A stretch of 8,998 nt of DNA from an uncultured bacterium (lineage in GTDB: Bacteria; Cyanobacteriota; Vampirovibrionia; Gastranaerophilales; Gastranaerophilaceae), in NCBI GenBank assembly GCA_945833895.1, contig CAMAGQ010000062.1, positions 1 to 8,998 on the forward strand, read 5' to 3'. The notes beneath the pieces were generated by a model. It was not told the DNA's origin and ran no database searches. It saw only the letters and a program-made list of their open reading frames with translations. A program made the position numbers and the translations under genes. Below, piece by piece: positions 1-5,883 of this stretch (position 1 is the stretch's first letter; every line of letters begins with the position of its first letter).

Positions 1-57
1 CCTTTTTCTATGCCGACAGGTAGAAAGGAGTGACCACCCATGACGAAACCGAGAGCT

Positions 58-84
58 TGTAGGTTGGGCATACCTGCCCAACAA
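58..84. repeat. Hairpin repeat, family A copy 1
   Basis: Bases 63-70 (GTTGGGCA) pair perfectly with 75-82 (TGCCCAAC) across a TACC loop. The element begins GTAGGT and ends ACAA, as does the related hairpin around 197-221. The two copies differ in their stems but stay fully paired. No T-run follows on either strand, so it does not look like an intrinsic terminator. Confidence 0.6.
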
Positions 85-97
85 AAACTTCTAGACT

Positions 98-181
98 GTC
101 ATGCTGAACTTGTTTCAGCATCTTACCAATTTAGCGTATTTATTACTTTCCGGTAAGACCCTGAAATAAATTCAGGGTGAC
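98..181. repeat. Paired inverted REP/BIME-like hairpin repeats
   Basis: The arm at 98-127 folds as TGCTGAA/TTCAGCA around a 5-nt loop. The arm at 152-181 folds as CCCTGAA/TTCAGGG around ATAAA. The reverse complement of the second arm matches the first at 24 of 30 positions, including GTCA at one end and CTTACC at the other. The two are therefore inverted copies of one element separated by 24 bp, the layout of a BIME or small MITE. The motif CATGCTGAACTTGTTTCAGC is of a dispersed type seen in many bacterial genomes (from general knowledge). Internal differences sit partly in stem positions and keep the pairing. Confidence 0.7.
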
Positions 182-196
182 AATAAGCAAGTTACG

Positions 197-221
197 TAGG
201 TCGGTTTAACCAAACCGACAA
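197..221. repeat. Hairpin repeat, family A copy 2
   Basis: GTCGGTTT (200-207) pairs perfectly with AAACCGAC (212-219) around an AACC loop. It is preceded by GTAG and followed by AAC. It aligns in the same orientation with the hairpin at 58-84, with compensatory changes in the stem (GGGCA/TGCCC there, GGTTT/AAACC here). Confidence 0.6.
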
Positions 222-224
222 CAA

Positions 225-389
225 TTTTCCCACTTCTCGGAAGTTTTTATCCTTTTTCTATCCTTGAAAAAATTCAACCCCTGTCGGAGTTTGAGGCATA
301 ACCACGGCATTATTTTAGAAAAAAGGATAATTTTAGGGATAAGAAAAGGATAAAAAGGATAATTTTTCTTAAAACTTGGGAAGTGGGTT
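225..389. repeat. Imperfect inverted repeat with GGATAA iterons
   Basis: The left arm (about 225-264) reads CCCACTTC, AAGTTTT, TATCC and again TATCC. The reverse complement of the right arm (about 344-389) gives the same blocks in the same order: CCCACTTC, AAGTTTT, TTATCC, ATCC, with short indels between them. GGATAA occurs at 325-330, 337-342, 348-353 and 357-362, at intervals of 12, 11 and 9 bp. The whole could be a degenerate miniature mobile element or a protein-binding array. The irregular spacing and missing neighbouring replication gene argue against a plasmid-type origin. Confidence 0.45.
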
Positions 390-459
390 AAATTTAAACA
401 ACACCTAAATTATCCCCCAATTCCCTATTACAAATTTATCTGTCAAATTATAAAAATCG

Positions 460-1095
460 TTAAAAATCGACAATTCGGTAATCGTTTTCTTCCGGCGGTT
501 CTGTGCTGTGGGTCGGTTCGTGTATTGGCTGTTGTTCCGGTGTCGGAAGAGGTTTCGGTTCGGTGGTTGGTTTTTGCTGCTGCAATTTAGGCGGATTAAC
601 CGTTTTTTCTTCTTTTTTCACAGGTTTTGTGTCGTAAGTTACAAGGTCAATATTAATCATCTGGATATTGAAAAAATTAATCAAAGCTTCAATTTTTGTA
701 TAATCGTCAAATACCGTACAAATTCTGTACCACGTTTGGTTAATTTTTATATCAGCATTGGTTAGGGTAAACATTTTTTTAGTATTGTCGATACCGTAAA
801 TATTTTCCATAACAACAATCTTTTGTTTCGGTGTCAAAAGTATTGTACAGTTATGGTTTCGCAAGGTTGTATTATTTATTACAAACCTTTTTTGTGCAAA
901 TTTTGTGCCGAATTTTTCATATAACGTATCCAGAAAAAAGAATTTCACAATAGCATAAATAACAAGCAAAACCGCTGATACAGGTATTAAAAATTGTCCA
1001 ATTTGGGAGGATAAAAATTTGATAACAAAAATGGCGATTAAAAATGTTCCCAGACCGAACATTCCGATTAGTGATTGGTGTGTTCTATATCTCAT
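460..1095 (-). CDS. Two-TM membrane protein with Pro-rich C-terminal tail, unknown function
   Basis: I do not recognise this 211-residue protein. It has a short basic N-terminus (RYRTH), two hydrophobic segments at about residues 8-27 and 35-55, then a soluble mixed alpha/beta-looking domain at about 56-155. From about 158 it ends in a low-complexity tail rich in Pro, Gln, Lys and Glu, finishing DYRIVDF. Such tails are often flexible linkers or interaction segments. The start ATG at 1095 has AAGG six bases upstream (within AGGATAAGG). It begins 24 bases after the aroQ stop with no promoter or terminator between, so the two genes are probably co-transcribed. The hairpin-like topology suggests the soluble part sits on one face of the inner membrane. 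The positive residues near the N-terminus and after TM2 favour the cytoplasm. No enzymatic motif is visible. Confidence 0.8.
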   Translation of the reverse strand: MRYRTHQSLIGMFGLGTFLIAIFVIKFLSSQIGQFLIPVSAVLLVIYAIVKFFFLDTLYEKFGTKFAQKRFVINNTTLRNHNCTILLTPKQKIVVMENIYGIDNTKKMFTLTNADIKINQTWYRICTVFDDYTKIEALINFFNIQMINIDLVTYDTKPVKKEEKTVNPPKLQQQKPTTEPKPLPTPEQQPIHEPTHSTEPPEENDYRIVDF

Positions 1096-1119
1096 GTTTT
1101 ACCTTATCCTGTTTTTATT

Positions 1120-1575
1120 TTAGTCGTTTGCACTTGTGAGGAAGTTAACAAGACCTTGCATGCCAAGTTTGTAACTGTCAACCTTAAACCCTGTGATTTG
1201 TCCGACACAAACATCGGCAAACATTGAGTTGTGTCTGAAAGATTCACGCTTGTAGATGTTTGAGATGTGAACTTCAACGGTCGGAATTTTTACAGAAGTT
1301 AGAGCATCACGTATCGCAACGCTTGTGTGAGTGAATGCTCCCGCATTCATTATAATTCCGTCGAAATTTCCTAAGGCATACTGGATTTTTTCGATAATTT
1401 CACCCTCAAAATTGCTCTGAAAAATCTCTATATTTACGCCAAGTTCAAAAGAATACTCGTGCAATTCTTTTTCTAAATCTTTATAAGATTTTGAACCGTA
1501 CTGCTCAGGTTCACGTACACCAAGCATATTGATATTCGGGCCGTTTATTATAAGTATGTTTAAATTTTTTTCCAT
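1120..1575 (-). CDS. aroQ: 3-dehydroquinate dehydratase, type II
   Basis: This cytosolic enzyme catalyses the third step of the shikimate pathway, 3-dehydroquinate to 3-dehydroshikimate, by the type II (anti-elimination) route as a dodecamer. Family motifs are all present. Numbered from the ATG at 1575, they are INGPNINMLG (Asn11), REPEQYG (Arg21 and the catalytic Tyr26), FQSNFEGE, MNAGAFTHTS (Asn77 and the general acid/base His83), EVHISN (Glu101, His103) and RESFRH (Arg110, Arg114). The length of 151 residues is typical. An in-frame TTG lies five codons upstream at 1590, but it falls inside the promoter and adds nothing conserved, so the ATG is preferred. There is no Shine-Dalgarno sequence before the ATG, and the promoter puts +1 on its first base, so the mRNA may be leaderless. 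The two-TM gene follows in the same transcript. Confidence 0.96.
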   Translation of the reverse strand: MEKNLNILIINGPNINMLGVREPEQYGSKSYKDLEKELHEYSFELGVNIEIFQSNFEGEIIEKIQYALGNFDGIIMNAGAFTHTSVAIRDALTSVKIPTVEVHISNIYKRESFRHNSMFADVCVGQITGFKVDSYKLGMQGLVNFLTSAND

Positions 1576-1581
1576 AGGGTA

Positions 1582-1610
1582 ATTATACAACTAAAATGCA
1601 AATTTGTAAA
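1582..1610 (-). promoter_or_regulatory. aroQ promoter, predicted leaderless
   Basis: On the minus strand there is TTTACA (1610-1605), exactly 17 bases, then a perfect TATAAT (1587-1582). Six bases separate the -10 box from the ATG at 1575, which places +1 on the A of the start codon. TTTACAAA occurs twice in direct repeat here (the second copy upstream, around 1620), and may be a regulator site. Confidence 0.7.
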
Positions 1611-1645
1611 CTTTTGTAAATTTATGAAACAAAAACGTAACCAAT

Positions 1646-1677
1646 TTGACATGATTATAATATCATGCAGATATAAA
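1646..1677 (+). promoter_or_regulatory. Putative plus-strand promoter for the small RNA
   Basis: A consensus -35 TTGACA sits at 1646-1651. The -10 is less clear: GATATA at 1670-1675 has an 18-bp spacer but matches poorly, and TATAAA at 1672-1677 matches well but at 20 bp. Initiation would fall at about 1681-1684. The perfect -35 and the downstream terminator are the main support. Confidence 0.35.
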
Positions 1678-1681
1678 CTAT

Positions 1682-1738
1682 CCCAAAATCTCCTCCCAAG
1701 ATTATTGTTCAAGTCGCAATGTATTGTGACTTTTTTTT
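1682..1738 (+). ncRNA. Putative small RNA with C-rich anti-SD loop
   Basis: The predicted transcript is about 57 nt. It starts CCC, then folds AATCT (1687-1691) with AGATT (1699-1703) around a 7-nt loop CCTCCCA (1692-1698), which is complementary to Shine-Dalgarno sequences of the type TGGGAGG. A short single-stranded stretch follows, then a terminator hairpin (1711-1732) with eight T. This layout, with a C-rich loop and then an intrinsic terminator, matches trans-acting sRNAs of the RsaE/RoxS and CsfG style that block ribosome binding. No reading frame is present. It lies antisense in the gap between the 86-residue gene and aroQ, so any read-through transcript from the minus strand would also be complementary to it. 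It is an inference from layout, since I recognise no named family. Confidence 0.4.
1711..1738 (+). terminator. Rho-independent terminator, plus strand
   Basis: AAGTCGCAA (1711-1719) pairs with TTGTGACTT (1724-1732) around a TGTA loop, with one G-U pair at 1716/1727. The T-run 1731-1738 follows at once. On the minus strand the same G-U becomes a C-A mismatch and no T-run follows, so the signal is oriented to the plus strand although no plus-strand protein gene precedes it. Confidence 0.65.
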
Positions 1739-1740
1739 GC

Positions 1741-2001
1741 TTAATTATTCTCGCCGACAGACAGTTGTGAAGACACTTCCGCAACTATTCTTGAGATATC
1801 CGCACCACCGATTGTAACTTCCAAAATTAGCGGTGCATATATTAATGTTGTTTCTCTGTAACTCATTGTTTCGATATCAATGATGTTAAATTCTATAAAA
1901 TCATCTCCGGCATAGATTAATTTTCCGTATTCTCCACCGGCAGCCCATCTTATAAATACATACTGGTTTTCGTAATCTTTTAATTTTTCTACTAATTTCA
2001 T
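1741..2001 (-). CDS. Small 86-residue protein, unknown function, possibly beta-barrel
   Basis: I do not recognise a family. The 86-residue acidic protein has no signal peptide or membrane segment and should be cytosolic. After a short N-terminal helix-like stretch (KLVEKLKDY) it alternates short hydrophobic and polar runs (YVFIRWAAGGEYG, KLIYAGDDFIEFNI, TLIYAPLILEVTIGG). The pattern of strand, Gly turn, then Gly-Asp-Asp-Phe-Ile-Glu-Phe recalls SH3-like or Sm-like small barrels. It ends in a helix-like tail (ISRIVAEVSSQL). The fold suggestion is only a reading of the pattern. The ATG at 2001 has AGG six bases upstream. The gene has its own promoter, and its stop lies three bases from the plus-strand terminator T-run. 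Confidence 0.75.
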   Translation of the reverse strand: MKLVEKLKDYENQYVFIRWAAGGEYGKLIYAGDDFIEFNIIDIETMSYRETTLIYAPLILEVTIGGADISRIVAEVSSQLSVGENN

Positions 2002-2026
2002 ATATAACCTAAATACCTCTACATCT

Positions 2027-2056
2027 ATTATTTAGTCTTTTTTTTAATAAAGTCAA
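2027..2056 (-). promoter_or_regulatory. Promoter of the 86-residue gene
   Basis: Minus-strand TTGACT (2056-2051) is followed after 18 bases by AATAAT (2032-2027). Initiation is expected near 2020, giving a leader of about 20 nt that contains AGG before the ATG at 2001. Five of six bases match consensus in each box. Confidence 0.5.
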
Positions 2057-2086
2057 GTTTTTAATCTGACAAATTTAAAAATTTTT

Positions 2087-2752
2087 TTAACTGAAGAATT
2101 TTTTAACAGAACCGTCTTTGTGGTGAAGAGGCCATCCGCAAACGGTTTCAACAACTTTCAGTACAACATCCCTAGGGGCATCAACGTGATGTACCATAAA
2201 CTCTTGTCCTGTGCTTTTTATTTTAAAAATACATCTTTGAGTTTGGTCGGCAGGTATGTATAATGATGCGATTTCGTTTTCCAAAAGGCGTTCAATTTCT
2301 TCCGATTTGTCTTTTGCATCTTTGATAAGGTCGTAATAATTCCCGTTCAGAGCGATTATGCGGTTTGCAAAAATGTGTCTGCCGTCATCTCTATACAAGG
2401 TTTGCGGTTCAAAATTGCAGCGGGTTGTGAAACTCATCTTTCTCCATAAAATATTTATAACAGTAACCGTTTTCATTGCATCTGTGTCAACGTAAATATT
2501 TTGAGTAGTTATCCCTCTTGATGAGAACGACTGTTTCAGGTTGTTAGAGATGAGTTCAAGACATTCAACCATTCTTGAGAAAATATCATTCGTGTTAACA
2601 GTGGCATGCTGGTATTCCAGAAACTGTTTGTACATGTGAGATGATATTAATTCAACCCTCTCCTGAATAACAATATCTTTTTTTGTTGCTGTTTCCGAGT
2701 TATCAAAACTTTCAAAATTATTATGCAATTTCGCGTCCTTTTTATATATCAT
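2087..2752 (-). CDS. Unrecognised 221-residue soluble protein
   Basis: I do not recognise this protein. It has no signal peptide or membrane segment and is probably cytosolic. The N-terminal 35 residues are charged and probably disordered. A helical stretch (about 36-78, including MYKQFLEYQ and IFSRMVECLELISNNLKQS) precedes a mixed region (about 85-215). That region carries WRKMSFTTRCNFEPQTLYRD, a charged helix around DAKDKSEEIERLLENE, and a C-terminal HHVDAPRDVV and CGWPLHHKDGS. No catalytic motif is certain. Start choice is open. The ATG at 2752 has no Shine-Dalgarno sequence, whereas TTG at 2728 (codon 9) has AAAAAGGA seven bases upstream and would give 213 residues. A promoter with TATAAT lies upstream, so it can be expressed apart from the large ATPase gene ending 112 bases earlier. 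Confidence 0.8.
   Translation of the reverse strand: MIYKKDAKLHNNFESFDNSETATKKDIVIQERVELISSHMYKQFLEYQHATVNTNDIFSRMVECLELISNNLKQSFSSRGITTQNIYVDTDAMKTVTVINILWRKMSFTTRCNFEPQTLYRDDGRHIFANRIIALNGNYYDLIKDAKDKSEEIERLLENEIASLYIPADQTQRCIFKIKSTGQEFMVHHVDAPRDVVLKVVETVCGWPLHHKDGSVKKFFS
2736..2743 (-). promoter_or_regulatory. Shine-Dalgarno favouring a TTG start
   Basis: AAAAAGGA on the minus strand ends seven bases before TTG at 2728-2726, which is in frame with the ATG at 2752. The ATG has only AT-rich sequence before it. This site argues for initiation at 2728. Confidence 0.5.
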
Positions 2753-2776
2753 ATTTTTAAAATAAACATGATTTTA

Positions 2777-2804
2777 TGTAAAGATTATATTTTTTTTCTT
2801 TACA
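2777..2804 (-). promoter_or_regulatory. Promoter -10 enclosed by a 7-bp inverted repeat
   Basis: A perfect minus-strand TATAAT (2789-2784) lies upstream of the 221-residue gene. The -35 is weak (TTCATT, 2812-2807, 17-bp spacer). TGTAAAG (2777-2783) and CTTTACA (2798-2804) form a perfect 7-bp inverted repeat around the -10, a position where a bound repressor would block initiation. Confidence 0.4.
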
Positions 2805-2864
2805 AAAATGAATACATACGTCAGGCTATTTATTTTTTTTCATATTTGAATATAGAAAAGAGAA

Positions 2865-5800
2865 CTATATCGGAAGGCTGTGTTTGTTACAATAATCCAT
2901 GAGATTTTCTTTTCTTGTCGAAATTTTATCCCTAAGAGTTGTATTTTTGCTTATTTTTACGATAATATCAATGGCTTTGTCGTACATCGTTGAAGCCCCG
3001 CGAAGATATTCCAACTGCTTTTGGGATTGAACAGAGCCTATTTCAAAATAATAATTTGCGTAAATGTAATAAATTTTTGACAACAAATCGTTCATATTGT
3101 ACTTTTTAGCAAGTATTAATGCGGATTCCAGATTGATTTTTGCTGTTTCGTAATCAGAAATTTCAATTTCCGCTTTTGCAATAACTATTCGCAAAAGTAC
3201 AATTAAGAAGTAGTTGTTTATTTTTGGATTTTGTGCGATTTCAAGTGCTTGGGTTGCAATATCTACAGCCTTTTTTGGAGTTTCGGCAATGATAGTTGCT
3301 TCCGCTATCAAGTACCAGCATAAAATTGCACCGATTGCGTATTTTTTATTAGCAAAGTAAGTTACCTGTTCGTTGTATATTTCTATTGCGTGTTTTGCCT
3401 GTTTTGAATCGCAGAATAATTTTCCGAGCATTGCTTTAAACATGTTTTTGCTAAATTCATCTCCGGTATTATTTGCAAACATTACGTATTCAAGCAGATT
3501 TTCCTGCAATCCGTCGTATTCCTTTAGCAGAAAACTGTTCATTGCTTCTATCATATCGTAACCGTTGGTAATATGTGCTTTAACCTCGTCTATATCGTCG
3601 GTTTCTCCGTAGGCAACGCCTAATCTGTTTGCTACATCCGACAAAACTTCTTTTGAGGTAATAAAATTACCTTTCATTGTGTTTGCATAAGCAAGTGCAA
3701 GTTTTAGTCGGCAAATGAGTTCGATGTCAGTAATTTTGTACTTATCAATTATGTCAAAAACGTAGGTCAGAACTTCAAAGGCTCTGTCATTTCCTTGCAT
3801 AGCAAGTGCAATCGCAAGCGATGCGTAAACCCGTAGCCATGTGTCATATAAAAATCCTGTCGGGATAGATTTGTTTAGTTTTGGTTTTGAAACATTTGCG
3901 GTCAGGATTGGCAAAATTTCATTATCTATAAGGTTAATAACCTCTCCGCAGTTTCCTATGTGAAGCAGTGAATAAACTTTTGTTGCCTTAATCATTGCTC
4001 CTTCAAGTTCTTGAGCAGGTGTCATTTTCTTTAATACATTGTCTGCACATTCAATTGCACCGTAGTAATTTCCCGTTTTGTAGCAGCAAGACGAAAGATA
4101 CCCGAGAAGTTCAATTTCTTTTGCTTCATCGTTATTCTTTTTGGCGTTCGCTATAGCATCAGGCAAAAATTCAATAGCCTCTTCAGGGTCGTATTCTGTT
4201 AGAAGTTTTCCAAGTCGTTCGCTGATGTTGTAGCGAATACTTACTGTTTCGTTTTCGTTAAATTCGTTCAGCAGTGCAAGACATTGCCGCTGTGAAATTA
4301 CATACAAATTGATGTCACCGATATATGAGGCAAGTCGGGTTGTTTTTGTCCAGATGTCAAACGCCATACGGTTTTCTTTCAAGTTGTGCGAAATCATTGC
4401 CATTGTCGGGTTAGTGTTTAAGTTGAAAACGCTTATTGCTCTGCCGACTTTGACATTTATTTCTTCAAATTCTTTTTCTTTTTTTAAGTTTTTGAGTATG
4501 GTTTCCCACAAAAGCAAGTTGTTAAATTCGTAATATGATTCGTTATATCGTCTTATGAAGTTTGCTTTTGCAAGGTAGGTAATTATTGCATTGAAAACTT
4601 TTGGCTGATATCCGTAAATTTCTTTTAACAGTGCAAGGTTCAACTTATCTCCAAGAATTGCACTGCCAAACAGCAATTTATACGCTTCAATGTTTGCTTT
4701 TTTCAGGGTGTTTAATCTTTCTATGATTAAATCCTGAAAATTTCTCGGCATAAGGAAGGCTTTGTCTGTAATCTGGCAGTCAAAACAATAACTTACCGCC
4801 TGTTCTACAAATGCTGGGTTTCCCTGACATCTTGCAAAGATAATTTCTTTTTCTCGCGGAGATACATAAACTCCCGAGTCGCCCGTAAAATTCATCCAGT
4901 GTTCTAATTCTTCTGTTGTGACAGGTGCAAGATGAATGTCCGTATAGGCTTTTATGTCCTTGTTTTCAATCCCGAAAAATCCGCTCACGGGTTTGTGTTC
5001 ATCATAAATGACGATAAAACGGAGATTTTTCCAGTTGTTTGGACGTTTTATAAAATTGGTCAAAAATTCAATCGAAAATCCGTCTATAAAATCGAAATTA
5101 TCAACAACAAAGATAAATTTTCCCGTGTTACAAAAAGCATCAAAAATACGATTTAAGATGTCGTAAGTTCTTTTTTTATTAATGATAATATCTTCGTAAT
5201 TCCCGTCTTTAGAGTTATACAAAAAGTTCAGGAAATCAGAAATATCTGTAGCGTTCAGAAACCTGAATTCATTGGTAAAAAATTGCATGGCATCTTTTTT
5301 AAGTTCATCAGAGCTCAGATAAAACCCCGGAAGTTTAAATAAATTCAGGAGCATATCTTGAATAACGCCCCCCGGAGTTAACTGGGTAAGCGGAGTGCAT
5401 CTGCCCATGCACCATTCAAAATTATTATCTTTGAGGGTTTGTTGAACCTGTCTTAAAAGCGTTGTTTTCCCTATTCCTTTTTCGCCTGTTATTGAAAATA
5501 TTTTTTTATCTTTTGAGCGTAAACCTTCTGTCAATATCTTTTGAGCCTGCGTGTGCGTGCAAAGTTCAGGGGTAAATTTAAGGTTTAAAAATTTTTCTTC
5601 TGATTTTTTTGCAGTTTTTTGAGGTTCTTTTTTCTTTGGAATGTGGTTTCCCAGTGGCGAACCGCATTTTCTGCACTTTGTTGCGATTGGAAAATTCACG
5701 CTGTTGCAGTGCGGACAAATTTTCAACAGTTCCTGACCGCATTTTTGACAGGTAACAGCGTTCACAGGGTTGACGGTTTTGCAATGCGAGCATAACAAAC

Positions 5801-5873
5801 CTGTGCGAGTTTTGCAATAAGGACATTTCAATGCCTCATTGGGAATATTTTTTTTGCAAACAGGACATTTCAT
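2865..5873 (-). CDS. Triple zinc ribbon, STAND/AAA-type ATPase, TPR-like signalling protein
   Basis: This 1002-residue cytosolic protein has three parts. Residues 3-70 hold three zinc ribbons, each CxxC-10-CxxC, starting at Cys3, Cys28 and Cys53, an exact 25-residue period. After a Lys-rich linker, about 100-450 is a P-loop ATPase of the AAA_16/STAND type. Walker A is GEKGIGKT (130-137), Walker B is FIFVVDN (253-259, Asp258), and a GNPAFVEQA motif is typical of this class. The rest (about 480-990) is helical repeat with TPR-like pairs. In known relatives such a tail senses partners or ligands and the ATPase switches the protein on. The layout resembles zinc-ribbon/cyclase/ATPase/TPR proteins, but there is no cyclase between ribbons and ATPase. 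The ATG at 5873 is fixed by Cys3, lies 10 bases after the sigma-like gene, and has no good Shine-Dalgarno, suggesting translational coupling. Confidence 0.9.
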   Translation of the reverse strand: MKCPVCKKNIPNEALKCPYCKTRTGLLCSHCKTVNPVNAVTCQKCGQELLKICPHCNSVNFPIATKCRKCGSPLGNHIPKKKEPQKTAKKSEEKFLNLKFTPELCTHTQAQKILTEGLRSKDKKIFSITGEKGIGKTTLLRQVQQTLKDNNFEWCMGRCTPLTQLTPGGVIQDMLLNLFKLPGFYLSSDELKKDAMQFFTNEFRFLNATDISDFLNFLYNSKDGNYEDIIINKKRTYDILNRIFDAFCNTGKFIFVVDNFDFIDGFSIEFLTNFIKRPNNWKNLRFIVIYDEHKPVSGFFGIENKDIKAYTDIHLAPVTTEELEHWMNFTGDSGVYVSPREKEIIFARCQGNPAFVEQAVSYCFDCQITDKAFLMPRNFQDLIIERLNTLKKANIEAYKLLFGSAILGDKLNLALLKEIYGYQPKVFNAIITYLAKANFIRRYNESYYEFNNLLLWETILKNLKKEKEFEEINVKVGRAISVFNLNTNPTMAMISHNLKENRMAFDIWTKTTRLASYIGDINLYVISQRQCLALLNEFNENETVSIRYNISERLGKLLTEYDPEEAIEFLPDAIANAKKNNDEAKEIELLGYLSSCCYKTGNYYGAIECADNVLKKMTPAQELEGAMIKATKVYSLLHIGNCGEVINLIDNEILPILTANVSKPKLNKSIPTGFLYDTWLRVYASLAIALAMQGNDRAFEVLTYVFDIIDKYKITDIELICRLKLALAYANTMKGNFITSKEVLSDVANRLGVAYGETDDIDEVKAHITNGYDMIEAMNSFLLKEYDGLQENLLEYVMFANNTGDEFSKNMFKAMLGKLFCDSKQAKHAIEIYNEQVTYFANKKYAIGAILCWYLIAEATIIAETPKKAVDIATQALEIAQNPKINNYFLIVLLRIVIAKAEIEISDYETAKINLESALILAKKYNMNDLLSKIYYIYANYYFEIGSVQSQKQLEYLRGASTMYDKAIDIIVKISKNTTLRDKISTRKENLMDYCNKHSLPI

Positions 5874-5883
5874 AATTCACTAT

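Larger units (their letters stand above)
1..459. other. Gene-free repeat-rich stretch
   Basis: I see no convincing gene here. The stretch contains two related 8-bp hairpins (63-82 and 200-219), a pair of inverted hairpin repeats between them (98-127 and 152-181), an imperfect inverted repeat (about 225-264 against 344-389) and four GGATAA motifs (325-362). The 10-mer at the very start of the window recurs at 251-260. The stretch lies downstream of the last minus-strand gene, so it is a 3' flank and a repeat-insertion hotspot rather than a promoter region. I found no clear rho-independent terminator for the gene ending at 460. Confidence 0.7.

Noticed and set aside
1..33. Possible 3' end of a plus-strand gene (frame ending MPTGRKE then TGA)
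   Set aside because: Only ten codons are visible, with no recognisable protein, and the sequence resembles the neighbouring repeat flank.
40..156. Plus-strand 38-codon frame (starting MTKPRACRLG, containing CHAELVSAS) with AAAGGAG nine bases upstream
   Set aside because: It reads straight through both repeat families and stops inside the second repeat arm. CHAELVSAS is simply the translation of the dispersed hairpin. The good ribosome-like site alone is not enough.
325..362. Iterons of a plasmid-type replication origin
   Set aside because: The spacing is uneven (12, 11, 9), there is no Rep gene in the window, and the flanking genes are chromosomal in character.
1..459. CRISPR array
   Set aside because: The repeats are few, palindromic, unevenly spaced and of two families, with no regular unique spacers.
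1681..1710. Strong GGGAGGAG ribosome-like site on the minus strand
   Set aside because: No start codon with an open frame follows at a suitable distance: the nearby TTG runs into TAG after one codon. The site is better explained as the complement of the C-rich sRNA loop.
1711..1738. Terminator for the 86-residue gene on the minus strand
   Set aside because: In that direction the hairpin has a C-A mismatch and is followed by TGAACAAT, not a T-run.
1560..1784. Minus-strand 74-codon frame across the aroQ upstream region
   Set aside because: It crosses a promoter, the sRNA candidate and the end of the 86-residue gene, has no protein-like pattern, and overlaps aroQ out of frame.
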